Source: a virus. From it: a stretch of 41,941 nt of DNA. Both the position numbers and the translations under genes were made by a program. The notes beneath the pieces were generated by a model. The model ran no database searches and was not told the DNA's origin. It saw only the letters and a list, made by a program, of their open reading frames with translations. Below are positions 35,547 through 41,360 of the stretch, piece by piece; the first letter of the stretch is position 1, and each line of letters starts with the position of its first letter. Location: positions 1 through 41,941 of IMG/VR virus record IMGVR_UViG_3300042509_002940. The stretch is one strand, 5' to 3'.

Positions 35547-35761
35547 TGAAAAATATGTTTATTGGACAATATAAGTCCGTCAATTCCCCTGATGAATTAT
35601 TCTCCTTAAAAAGAGATTCATTAGATTTCCCAACTCAAATAGAATACAACGGTCAAAGATACTTATTGACTACAACTCACTTTGCTGATTCTCCATCAAG
35701 AGAAAAAAGACTCAAAGAGTATGCTAAAAAAAATAACATTATTTTTGATATAAGCATATGA
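35546..35761 (+). CDS. Small hypothetical protein
   Basis: 71 residues in a TGATG overlap with the previous gene. A beta stretch (QIEYNGQRYLLTTTHF) is followed by a basic helix (SREKRLKEYAKKNN). No family recognised. It overlaps the RNase H start by four bases. Confidence 0.55.
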   Translation: MKNMFIGQYKSVNSPDELFSLKRDSLDFPTQIEYNGQRYLLTTTHFADSPSREKRLKEYAKKNNIIFDISI

Positions 35762-36195
35762 ACATTGAAGTCTTTTGTGATGGAGCATCAAGAGGGCAGG
35801 GTCAAAAGAAAATTGGAGAAGCAGCTTGTGCTGTAGTTGTATATAAAAATAGAAAAAAAGTAGCACAGTTTGCTAGAGGGTTAGGCCCTAGAAGTAATAA
35901 CGAAGCAGAGTATGAGGCTATAATAGCAGCCTTACTAATATGTTCTATGTCAGATTTTTTAGATCCAATACTATACACAGACTCTGCTGTTGTTGCTAAT
36001 CACATAAATGGCAAATGGAAATGTAAAAACGAAGCGTTGATGCCTTTACTTATGACTATTCAAGATATAAGAGAAGAATATAATTTTAGAATTGTGCAAG
36101 TTCCCAGAAAATTTGTATGGGAACCTGATGCTTTGGCAAAACAATTTCTTGATCAATTGGAGTTAAAGAAAAAAGAAAACAATAAGGTGCTATAA
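35758..36195 (+). CDS. rnhA: Ribonuclease H (type I-like)
   Basis: 145 residues. The four acidic residues of RNase HI are in place: D8 in CDGASRG, E49 or E51 in NNEAEYEA, D75 in YTDS, D124 in PDALAK. It cleaves the RNA strand of RNA-DNA hybrids, removing primers at the fork. The length is that of the small bacterial/phage form without a hybrid-binding domain. The promoter of the next gene lies in its last codons. Confidence 0.88.
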   Translation: MNIEVFCDGASRGQGQKKIGEAACAVVVYKNRKKVAQFARGLGPRSNNEAEYEAIIAALLICSMSDFLDPILYTDSAVVANHINGKWKCKNEALMPLLMTIQDIREEYNFRIVQVPRKFVWEPDALAKQFLDQLELKKKENNKVL

Positions 36196-36196
36196 T
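36167..36196 (+). promoter_or_regulatory. Promoter, extended -10, near-leaderless
   Basis: TTGGAG (36167-36172), 18 bases, TATAAT (36191-36196) preceded by TGC. Six bases (AGAAAC) separate the -10 box from the ATG at 36203, so the transcript would start at the start codon. It lies inside the 3' end of the RNase H gene. Confidence 0.55.
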
Positions 36197-36202
36197 AGAA
36201 AC

Positions 36203-37000
36203 ATGTCAAACATTTACAATCCAAATTATCCAATAGTAGTTGGGCTAGCAGGCATGGCAGCGACAGGCAAGACCTCAGCAGCTGAGACTATCGTTCCAAA
36301 AGCATCCTTTGCCTCTTCTAAAGGCGGAGTAGTGTGGGAGCATATCTTTTTTGCGATGCCAATTTATGAGTTTTTTTCTATTAGAACTAAAATAGAAGGA
36401 ACTAATTCTGAATCAAGAAAGTTATTCAACATTCATGAAACTCTGTATGACCTTTATGGAAGTTCTCCGCTTGGCAATATTCCAGACTACGAATCATTTG
36501 TAGCCCTAACAAAAGCTATTGCTAATAAACCATTATCATTTGCCGGGTCAAAACCTAGATCTTTTCTTCAGGAAGTTGGAGATCTATGCAGAGAATCTGA
36601 TCCTGCATGCTTTGCTAAATGGGGAGTTAGAAAGTCTTATCAACTCTTTAGGGAGTATACTAAAAGTATCTCTGATGAAGAAGAAGAAAAACCATACTGT
36701 ATACTAATATCAGATGTTCGATTTCAAAATGAGGCAGAAGCAATCTTGAAACTGCCAAACAGCATGCTCATTGTTTACGATGCTTCTCCCGAAGTTAGAA
36801 GAGATAGAATATTTAATAGAGATGGCGTATACATGACCGATGAGCAGATGTCTCATAAGTCGGAAAAAGAGATTGAAATATTTGCAAGCTCGGCATCAGC
36901 TGTAATAGACTCATCTTCAATGAGTGTTGAACAACAGGCTCAAGCAACAATTGATATAATAAAAGAAAGATTTGGATTAGCAGCTTATGCCCAAAATTAA
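36203..37000 (+). CDS. Deoxynucleoside monophosphate kinase-like
   Basis: 265 residues. The P-loop GLAGMAATGKT (14-24) is followed by the family's SKPRSFLQEVGDLCRES and ISDVRFQNEAEAI segments, as in phage dNMP kinases of the T4 gene 1 type. These phosphorylate dNMPs (often including modified ones) to dNDPs. It complements nrdJ, thyX and the deaminase. Own near-leaderless promoter. Confidence 0.78.
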   Translation: MSNIYNPNYPIVVGLAGMAATGKTSAAETIVPKASFASSKGGVVWEHIFFAMPIYEFFSIRTKIEGTNSESRKLFNIHETLYDLYGSSPLGNIPDYESFVALTKAIANKPLSFAGSKPRSFLQEVGDLCRESDPACFAKWGVRKSYQLFREYTKSISDEEEEKPYCILISDVRFQNEAEAILKLPNSMLIVYDASPEVRRDRIFNRDGVYMTDEQMSHKSEKEIEIFASSASAVIDSSSMSVEQQAQATIDIIKERFGLAAYAQN

Positions 37001-37307
37001 TCAAAGTGCACAAGAACATAGTATAGGTTCCCCAATAGAACAGGCGGTAAATTTAGTGTCAGGCGAAATATCAGTATCATCAACTCCGGTATTAATATGT
37101 GGAGTAAATAGAAAAATAAACATAGGTAATTTTGAAAATATAGATATTTATGCTGGGATCACGATCCCCCTTAATGGCTTAGATGCTTCAGACAAAGAAG
37201 CATTTTCAGAAGCTGTTAAAGAAGCAGCTGCCTATGGCTTTGGTTTAGTTTCAAAGGAAACTGGAGAAAGATACATGCTAATTAAAGAAGGTCAGCAGGG
37301 AAAATAA
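36987..37307 (+). CDS. Small phage protein, unknown
   Basis: 106 residues, overlapping the kinase end by 14 bases. Central segment NRKINIGNFENIDIYAGITI is beta-rich. It recalls a small protein seen in many phages, but I cannot name it. Ends KEGQQGK. No metal motif. Confidence 0.55.
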   Translation: MPKINQSAQEHSIGSPIEQAVNLVSGEISVSSTPVLICGVNRKINIGNFENIDIYAGITIPLNGLDASDKEAFSEAVKEAAAYGFGLVSKETGERYMLIKEGQQGK

Positions 37308-37352
37308 TAATTTAACACTTACTATTATCCTTGGATCTATCTGAGGTGACCA

Positions 37353-37727
37353 ATGGATAATAACTATAGTGTAATTATTGCTGTCATAGCATCCCTCTCT
37401 TCTGTACTTACATACCTTTTAACTTCTTTACACCAGAAAAGAACTATCTCTAAAGAAAAAGAGATAGAATTTTATAAAATTAAAATAGAGCATTTAAATG
37501 CTGAAAGAGAAATTTTAACTGGTGAAGAAAAAAATTTAAGAGAAATGTTGCGTGAGCAGCTTGAAACGTGTAGAATAGAGAATGAAAGAGTTGACAAAGA
37601 AATGGAAAACCTTAAGAGAAGATTGTTAACCGTAGAGCAAGAGCTAAAAGCTTGGGAGCTAGGGTTAAAAGTTCCTAAAGGTTTCGAATTAATACAGTTA
37701 AATTTAAATGAGATAGAGGTAAATTAA
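37353..37727 (+). CDS. Membrane-anchored coiled-coil protein
   Basis: 124 residues with GAGGTGA upstream. One N-terminal transmembrane helix (SVIIAVIASLSSVLTYLLTS) is followed by a long charged coiled coil (residues 30-100, Glu/Lys/Arg rich) and a short acidic tail. The layout suits a spanin-like or anchor protein, but no lysis genes are recognised nearby and the role is open. Confidence 0.6.
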   Translation: MDNNYSVIIAVIASLSSVLTYLLTSLHQKRTISKEKEIEFYKIKIEHLNAEREILTGEEKNLREMLREQLETCRIENERVDKEMENLKRRLLTVEQELKAWELGLKVPKGFELIQLNLNEIEVN

Positions 37728-38003
37728 ATGTTTAAACAATTAGTAGCAAAATTAAAAACTTCTTTAGCCCCAGCTAAAAAAGAACTTAATAAAAAAATTG
37801 ATGAAGCTATTAGCGAGGCAGAAAAACTTGCTGTAAAAGCTGATCAAAAAGTAGATGAGCTTAAAGAAGAAGTAATCCAGGAAGTGCAGAAGGCAGTAGC
37901 TGATTCTGTATCTGAAGTGGTGAAAAAGAAGCCTGCGGGAAGACCTAAGGCTACTGCTAAAGATAAGCCAGTAGCTAAAAAGGCTGAGCCAAAGAAGAAG
38001 TAA
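37728..38003 (+). CDS. Lys/Ala-rich DNA-binding-like protein
   Basis: 91 residues starting one base after the previous stop. Amphipathic helix (KELNKKIDEAISEAEKLAVK), then KKPAGRPKATAK with an AT-hook-like GRP core and a histone-H1-like Lys/Ala/Pro tail. Likely binds or condenses DNA. First of the small basic group. Confidence 0.6.
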   Translation: MFKQLVAKLKTSLAPAKKELNKKIDEAISEAEKLAVKADQKVDELKEEVIQEVQKAVADSVSEVVKKKPAGRPKATAKDKPVAKKAEPKKK

Positions 38004-38018
38004 ACCTCTCATTTAAAG

Positions 38019-38059
38019 CAAAAGTCCTTATATCCCCCTATATGGGGGCTTTTGTTTTT
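38019..38059 (+). terminator. Terminator after the Lys/Ala-rich gene
   Basis: CCCCC-TATAT-GGGGG core, with outer CAAAAG/CTTTTG pairing possible, then GTTTTT. It ends the 36203-38003 group and separates it from the small basic gene cluster. Confidence 0.75.
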
Positions 38060-38083
38060 CATTTATAGAATTACTATATATGT

Positions 38084-38176
38084 ATGGCATTAGCAAAATA
38101 TCGCAAGATCACCAAGGGTGGGGTAAGTGTTAAAAAGAACTCGACCCCTGTCACCTACAAGGAAAAAAAGAAGTAA
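38084..38176 (+). CDS. 30-residue basic protein
   Basis: MALAKYRKITKGGVSVKKNS then TPVTYKEKKK. No Shine-Dalgarno sequence; a TACTAT box lies six bases before the ATG, so it could be leaderless. Its TAATG junction couples it to the next gene. Lys-rich. Confidence 0.5.
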   Translation: MALAKYRKITKGGVSVKKNSTPVTYKEKKK

Positions 38177-38319
38177 TGGTTATTAAAAAAAGTATCTATG
38201 TTAGTGGTCCTAGAATGGGTCAAAACAATTCTATGTTTGGCATTGAGATCAAGGACATAACTAATAAATCTTCTAAAAAAAATAAAGGTAAAAAAAATGG
38301 CAGCAAAAAAAGATCCTAG
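38176..38319 (+). CDS. 47-residue basic protein
   Basis: Starts in a TAATG overlap. Beta-like MVIKKSIYVSGPRMGQN, then a lysine-rich tail (KKNKGKKNGSKKRS). The stop lies inside the next gene, which starts 23 bases before it in another frame. No family recognised. Confidence 0.5.
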   Translation: MVIKKSIYVSGPRMGQNNSMFGIEIKDITNKSSKKNKGKKNGSKKRS

Positions 38320-38585
38320 ACTAGCCAAGGCACGGAGTTAGTGGTTTTAATAAACCAAAACGTACTCCAAGTCATCCTAAAAAATCTCATGTTGTTGTTG
38401 CTAAATCAGGAAGTCAGGTTAAGACAATACGATTTGGTCAACAAGGAGTAAGCGGTTCTCCTCAAAAACAAGGAGAATCAACTTCAAATAGAAAGCGCAG
38501 AGAGTCTTTCAAGGCTCGTCACGCAAGCAATATTGCTAAGGGCAAAATGTCCGCAGCCTACTGGGCTAATAAAGTAAAATGGTAA
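38297..38585 (+). CDS. Small basic phage protein, +1 shift at CGG
   Basis: The zero frame gives MAAKKDPRLAKA, CGG, then TAG one codon later. Reading +1 from the second base of CGG gives GVSGFNKPKRTPSHPKKSHV, then VVAKSGSQVKTIRFGQQGVS, and finally FKARHASNIAKGKMSAAYWA to a TAA at 38583. That is 95 residues. I recognise this as a small conserved protein of marine and freshwater phages, in which DPRL.. is followed directly by GVSGYNKPKRTP. Thus the +1 reading is almost certainly the functional one. Very basic; likely DNA- or virion-associated. Confidence 0.85.
38333..38335 (+). other. CGG codon at +1 frameshift junction (basic protein)
   Basis: Zero frame GCA CGG AGT TAG; +1 frame GGA GTT AGT GGT TTT. 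The zero-frame product would be only 14 residues. This site is decisive because the family sequence on both sides is recognisable. Confidence 0.8.
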
Positions 38586-38595
38586 AGGAAAAATT

Positions 38596-38715
38596 ATGAC
38601 AATGTATGGCGATGGTATGAAAAAAGGTAGCATGAAGAAAGCTGCTCCTAAAAAAATGGCTAAGAAAAAAATGGGTGGCATGAAAAAAGGCTCTAGCAAA
38701 AAAGGAATGTACTGA
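38596..38715 (+). CDS. 39-residue Lys/Met-rich protein
   Basis: MTMYGDGMKKGSMKKAAPKK then repeated MAKKKM and GGMKKG units. Start preceded by AAAGGA. It shares GDGMKKG with the next gene, suggesting tandem duplication. Confidence 0.55.
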   Translation: MTMYGDGMKKGSMKKAAPKKMAKKKMGGMKKGSSKKGMY

Positions 38716-38716
38716 T

Positions 38717-38872
38717 ATGGCAATGAATGGTGATGGCATGAAAAAAGGTGCTGCTAAGAAGCCTGCAATGAAAAAGGGTGCAGCAAAAAAAGCAAACGGA
38801 TTAACTGCTGCTCAAAAGAAACTTCCTCCTTTTATCCAAAAGGCCATCATGGGGAAAAAGAAGAGCAAGTAA
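38717..38872 (+). CDS. 51-residue Lys/Ala-rich protein
   Basis: Begins MAMNGDGMKKGAAKKPAMKK, then LTAAQKKLPPFIQKAIMGKK. The N-terminus is homologous to the previous gene. A C-terminal helix with LPPFIQKAI recalls small phage proteins of this class. Stop followed by the next ATG two bases on. Confidence 0.55.
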   Translation: MAMNGDGMKKGAAKKPAMKKGAAKKANGLTAAQKKLPPFIQKAIMGKKKSK

Positions 38873-38874
38873 TA

Positions 38875-39084
38875 ATGGTAGAAAAAAAAGATAATAAATG
38901 GATTCAGGGAGCTATTAAAAGACCCGGAGCATTTACTGCTAAGGCTAAGAAAGCTGGCAAATCAGTTGCCGGCATGGCAGCTGCGGTTACCAAAAATCCT
39001 AGCAAGTACAGTGCAAGAACTGTTCGTCAAGCTAATTTGGCTAAGACTCTTAGAAAAATTTCTGCTAAAAGAAAGAATAAATAA
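38875..39084 (+). CDS. Small basic protein, WIQ-AIK-PGA type
   Basis: 69 residues. KWIQGAIKRPGAF is the hallmark start of a small basic protein found in many aquatic phages (K-W-I-Q-x-A-I-K-x-P-G-A). The rest is Lys/Ala rich with a final RTVRQANLAKTLRKI helix. Function not established; virion or DNA association is plausible. Confidence 0.65.
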   Translation: MVEKKDNKWIQGAIKRPGAFTAKAKKAGKSVAGMAAAVTKNPSKYSARTVRQANLAKTLRKISAKRKNK

Positions 39085-39086
39085 CA

Positions 39087-39203
39087 ATGGCATATTCAAA
39101 AAATAGCAAAAAGGATAACAATAATTACCTTAAGGATATTAAGGGTGCAATGAATGTAGTTTTTGATGGAAAAAAAACCCCTCCAAAAAAGAAGAAGAAG
39201 TAA
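39087..39203 (+). CDS. 38-residue basic protein
   Basis: MAYSKNSKKDNNNYLKDIKG, then AMNVVFDGKKTPPKKKKK. Ends in a TAATG overlap with the next gene. Unknown. Confidence 0.5.
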   Translation: MAYSKNSKKDNNNYLKDIKGAMNVVFDGKKTPPKKKKK

Positions 39204-39382
39204 TGGCTAAGGTAAATAAACCGACTAAGCCAGAATTGTGGTCTGCCGCAAAGTCTCAGGCTAAAGCAAAGTTTGACGTATACCCCTCAGCTTATGCTAA
39301 CGCATGGGCTGCAAAGAAGTATAAGGCAGCTGGTGGAACATGGAAAACTGTTTCTACCAAGAAGGCTACAAAGAAAAAGTAG
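39203..39382 (+). CDS. Small basic protein, PELW/YPSAYANAW type
   Basis: 59 residues. KPELWSAAKSQAKAKFDVYP followed by SAYANAWAAKKYKAAGGTWK matches a short conserved domain (DUF5872-like, from memory) of phages and giant viruses. The exact role is unknown; often found beside the other small basic families seen here. Confidence 0.7.
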   Translation: MAKVNKPTKPELWSAAKSQAKAKFDVYPSAYANAWAAKKYKAAGGTWKTVSTKKATKKK

Positions 39383-39383
39383 T

Positions 39384-39497
39384 ATGTCTGCGCAAAAGAA
39401 ATCTTCTGAAAGAAAAAAAGAAATAGAAAAAGATTTAAAAAATAAAGGTTCTTTCTATAAAAAAGATTATGAAAAAAATTTAAGAAAGAAAAAATAA
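39384..39497 (+). CDS. 37-residue highly charged protein
   Basis: MSAQKKSSERKKEIEKDLKN, then KGSFYKKDYEKNLRKKK. Nearly half Lys/Arg/Glu; likely one long helix. An upstream in-frame ATG at 39273 overlaps the previous gene heavily and is less likely. TAATG junction to the next gene. Confidence 0.5.
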   Translation: MSAQKKSSERKKEIEKDLKNKGSFYKKDYEKNLRKKK

Positions 39498-39610
39498 TGG
39501 CGTGTTGGAAAGGCTATTCTGCTAAAGGCATGAAGGTAAAGGGCGGAAAGCTAGTTCCTAACTGCACACCAACTAAAAAATCTAAGCAATCGAGAAGTGG
39601 AAAAAAATAA
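39497..39610 (+). CDS. 37-residue CWKGY-type protein
   Basis: MACWKGYSAKGMKVKGGKLV then PNCTPTKKSK. C-W-K-G-Y...G-x-K...V-P-N-C is a recognisable small phage family; the two cysteines could pair or bind metal. TAATG overlap with the next gene. Confidence 0.62.
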   Translation: MACWKGYSAKGMKVKGGKLVPNCTPTKKSKQSRSGKK

Positions 39611-39888
39611 TGCCAGGTCCTAAGGGTGTTGGATTAACTAAATGGTTTGATCAAAAATGGGTCAACATTGGTGCTCCCAAAAAAAAAGGTAAGTATCAAC
39701 CATGTGGAACTTCTGGCGCAGGTGGATCTGGGTATGCAAAGTGTGTACCAGTTGCAAAGGCTAGAGCAATGACTCCGGCACAAAAGAAAAGCGCAGTACA
39801 AAGAAAAAGGTCCTCTGGAACTCCACAACAAGGAGTTAAGGGACAGGCCCCAAAGAATGTTTCAACCTTTACTAAAAAGAAGAAATAG
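39610..39888 (+). CDS. Small basic protein, KWVNIG/PCG/KCVP type
   Basis: 92 residues. KWVNIGAPKKKGKYQPCGTS, then YAKCVPVAKARAMTPAQKKS and AVQRKR are the markers of a small phage protein family with two conserved cysteines. The C-terminus is Lys rich. Last of the basic cluster. Confidence 0.68.
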   Translation: MPGPKGVGLTKWFDQKWVNIGAPKKKGKYQPCGTSGAGGSGYAKCVPVAKARAMTPAQKKSAVQRKRSSGTPQQGVKGQAPKNVSTFTKKKK

Positions 39889-40109
39889 TGTTCGATCAAA
39901 CAGAAGAATCTTTTAGCGGATTTATGCCAATGATTGATCAGATAAATGTAAGCAAAGAAATTACGATGATCAATACAGAGGGCGAACTTATATCTGCACA
40001 TACAATAAATTTAAAAACCAGAGATGGATCAGACAACGTATTTAGTATCTCTAATAACGATCTAATGCGTCTTTGTTTTCTGGTAATGAAAGTTATTCAG
40101 TCAGATTAA
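39888..40109 (+). CDS. Small hypothetical protein
   Basis: 73 residues from a GTG overlapping the previous stop (TAGTG). Not basic, unlike the cluster before it. A beta stretch (EITMINTEGELISAHTINLK) is followed by a helix (NNDLMRLCFLVMKVI). No family recognised. Confidence 0.55.
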   Translation: MFDQTEESFSGFMPMIDQINVSKEITMINTEGELISAHTINLKTRDGSDNVFSISNNDLMRLCFLVMKVIQSD

Positions 40110-40110
40110 A

Positions 40111-40179
40111 ATGATAATACAAGCTATTATGATATTGACCGTCATCATAATGTACGCTTCTTTTCTGCTAAGAAAATAG
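40111..40179 (+). CDS. 22-residue single-helix membrane peptide
   Basis: MIIQAIMILTVIIMYASFLL then RK. One base after the previous stop. Entirely hydrophobic with a short basic end. Could be a small holin-like or regulatory membrane peptide; expression is unproven. Confidence 0.4.
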   Translation: MIIQAIMILTVIIMYASFLLRK

Positions 40180-40196
40180 ATTTACATTTTTTTTTG

Positions 40197-40205
40197 TGAT
40201 ATAAT
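40197..40205 (+). promoter_or_regulatory. Extended -10 promoter, TGATATAAT
   Basis: TGA then TATAAT at 40200-40205, no good -35 box. Leader of about 26 bases with AAAGGAA before the ATG at 40238. Third member of the TGnTATAAT group. Confidence 0.45.
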
Positions 40206-40237
40206 TTTGTAAATCTAAAAAAGGAATACAATTTTAT

Positions 40238-40471
40238 ATGAGCGAAACTGCGTGGACCTGGTTATTATTTACCATGGAGCTAATAGGAGTTTACGGCAGC
40301 TATCAGGTGGGCAATAAAAAATGGCAAGGTCATTTGATTGTTGCTTTACATTCAATACCTTGGGTAATATACTCTATTATATTTGATAAGCCGGGATTTT
40401 TAGCGATGTGGATTCTATGGCAATGGGTTCACTGGAGAAATATGTGGAAGTGGCGAAAAGACAATGCATAA
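40238..40471 (+). CDS. Small membrane protein, Trp rich
   Basis: 77 residues with AAAGGAA upstream. Three hydrophobic segments (TWLLFTMELIGVYGSYQ, HLIVALHSIPWVIYSII and FLAMWILWQWVHW) separated by short polar loops. Eleven tryptophans. The layout recalls a fragment of a small transporter, but no family is certain. It overlaps the next gene by eight bases. Confidence 0.6.
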   Translation: MSETAWTWLLFTMELIGVYGSYQVGNKKWQGHLIVALHSIPWVIYSIIFDKPGFLAMWILWQWVHWRNMWKWRKDNA

Positions 40472-41360
40472 TAAAAAAGTTGTTGTTATAGGAGCTGGCG
40501 GAATAGTAGGTCAGCACATGATGGTAAACAAGCCTGAATGGGCTGACGCTATCTTCACGAGAAGAAAAGGCTATTTAGAATGGTCGCAACTAAATGTTGG
40601 TGAAGACGACATAGAAGCTTGGCTTGATGCTAATTCTCCCGATGTAATTATTAACTTAGCAGGACAAAACGTAGTTGACGCCGTAGAACAAAATCCGGAT
40701 GAGTCAATATATGTCAACGTAAAACTGCCTCTTACTTTAGCTACATGGGTTAGCAATAATAATAAAAAATTAATACAAGTTAGTACACAGGGTATCTTTA
40801 GCGGAGAAAATGCTAATTATAATACTAACTCTAAACCACATCCTATCACATGGTATGGCAAGCAGAAAGCCCTTGCTGAAAAGCTTATTATTTCACATGA
40901 TAATGTAAAAATAGTTAGGTTAACTTTTGTTATAGGAGTAAGACCTTTTCAAGATGTAGGCAGAAAAAATCCATTAGAAATTATGATGGAACAAAAAGAG
41001 CAGCTTCAAGTTGATGATAGATTTTTTTCCCCAGTCTTTGCTTATGACGCTGCCATGATACTTTGGGATACCGCTCTTCACTTTGAAGAAAGTGATCAAA
41101 AAATTATTCACATAGGTAATCCAATAAAATCTTCAAGATTTTCTCTAGCTAGCGACATAAAGACAGCTTCTAATGGTAAACTAGATACTGAAATCAAACC
41201 AGTATCCTATACTTATTTCACCAGTAATGTAGCAAGACCCAAGGACACCACTTGGGAAGATGGAACATCTTTATACATAACTGATTATATGTATGGTTTA
41301 GAAAAATGCTATTTAGAATGGGAAACAATAAATAATGAACTTAGAGACACAGGCAAATGA
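40464..41360 (+). CDS. RmlD-like NAD(P)-dependent sugar reductase
   Basis: 298 residues. Rossmann start VVVIGAGGIVGQHMM, VIINLAGQNVVDAVE, then STQGIFSGEN and the YGKQKALAE dyad (Y-x3-K) of extended short-chain dehydrogenases. The order and lengths resemble dTDP-4-dehydrorhamnose reductase. It may make a deoxysugar donor for the glycosyltransferases encoded earlier. Confidence 0.82.
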   Translation: MHNKKVVVIGAGGIVGQHMMVNKPEWADAIFTRRKGYLEWSQLNVGEDDIEAWLDANSPDVIINLAGQNVVDAVEQNPDESIYVNVKLPLTLATWVSNNNKKLIQVSTQGIFSGENANYNTNSKPHPITWYGKQKALAEKLIISHDNVKIVRLTFVIGVRPFQDVGRKNPLEIMMEQKEQLQVDDRFFSPVFAYDAAMILWDTALHFEESDQKIIHIGNPIKSSRFSLASDIKTASNGKLDTEIKPVSYTYFTSNVARPKDTTWEDGTSLYITDYMYGLEKCYLEWETINNELRDTGK

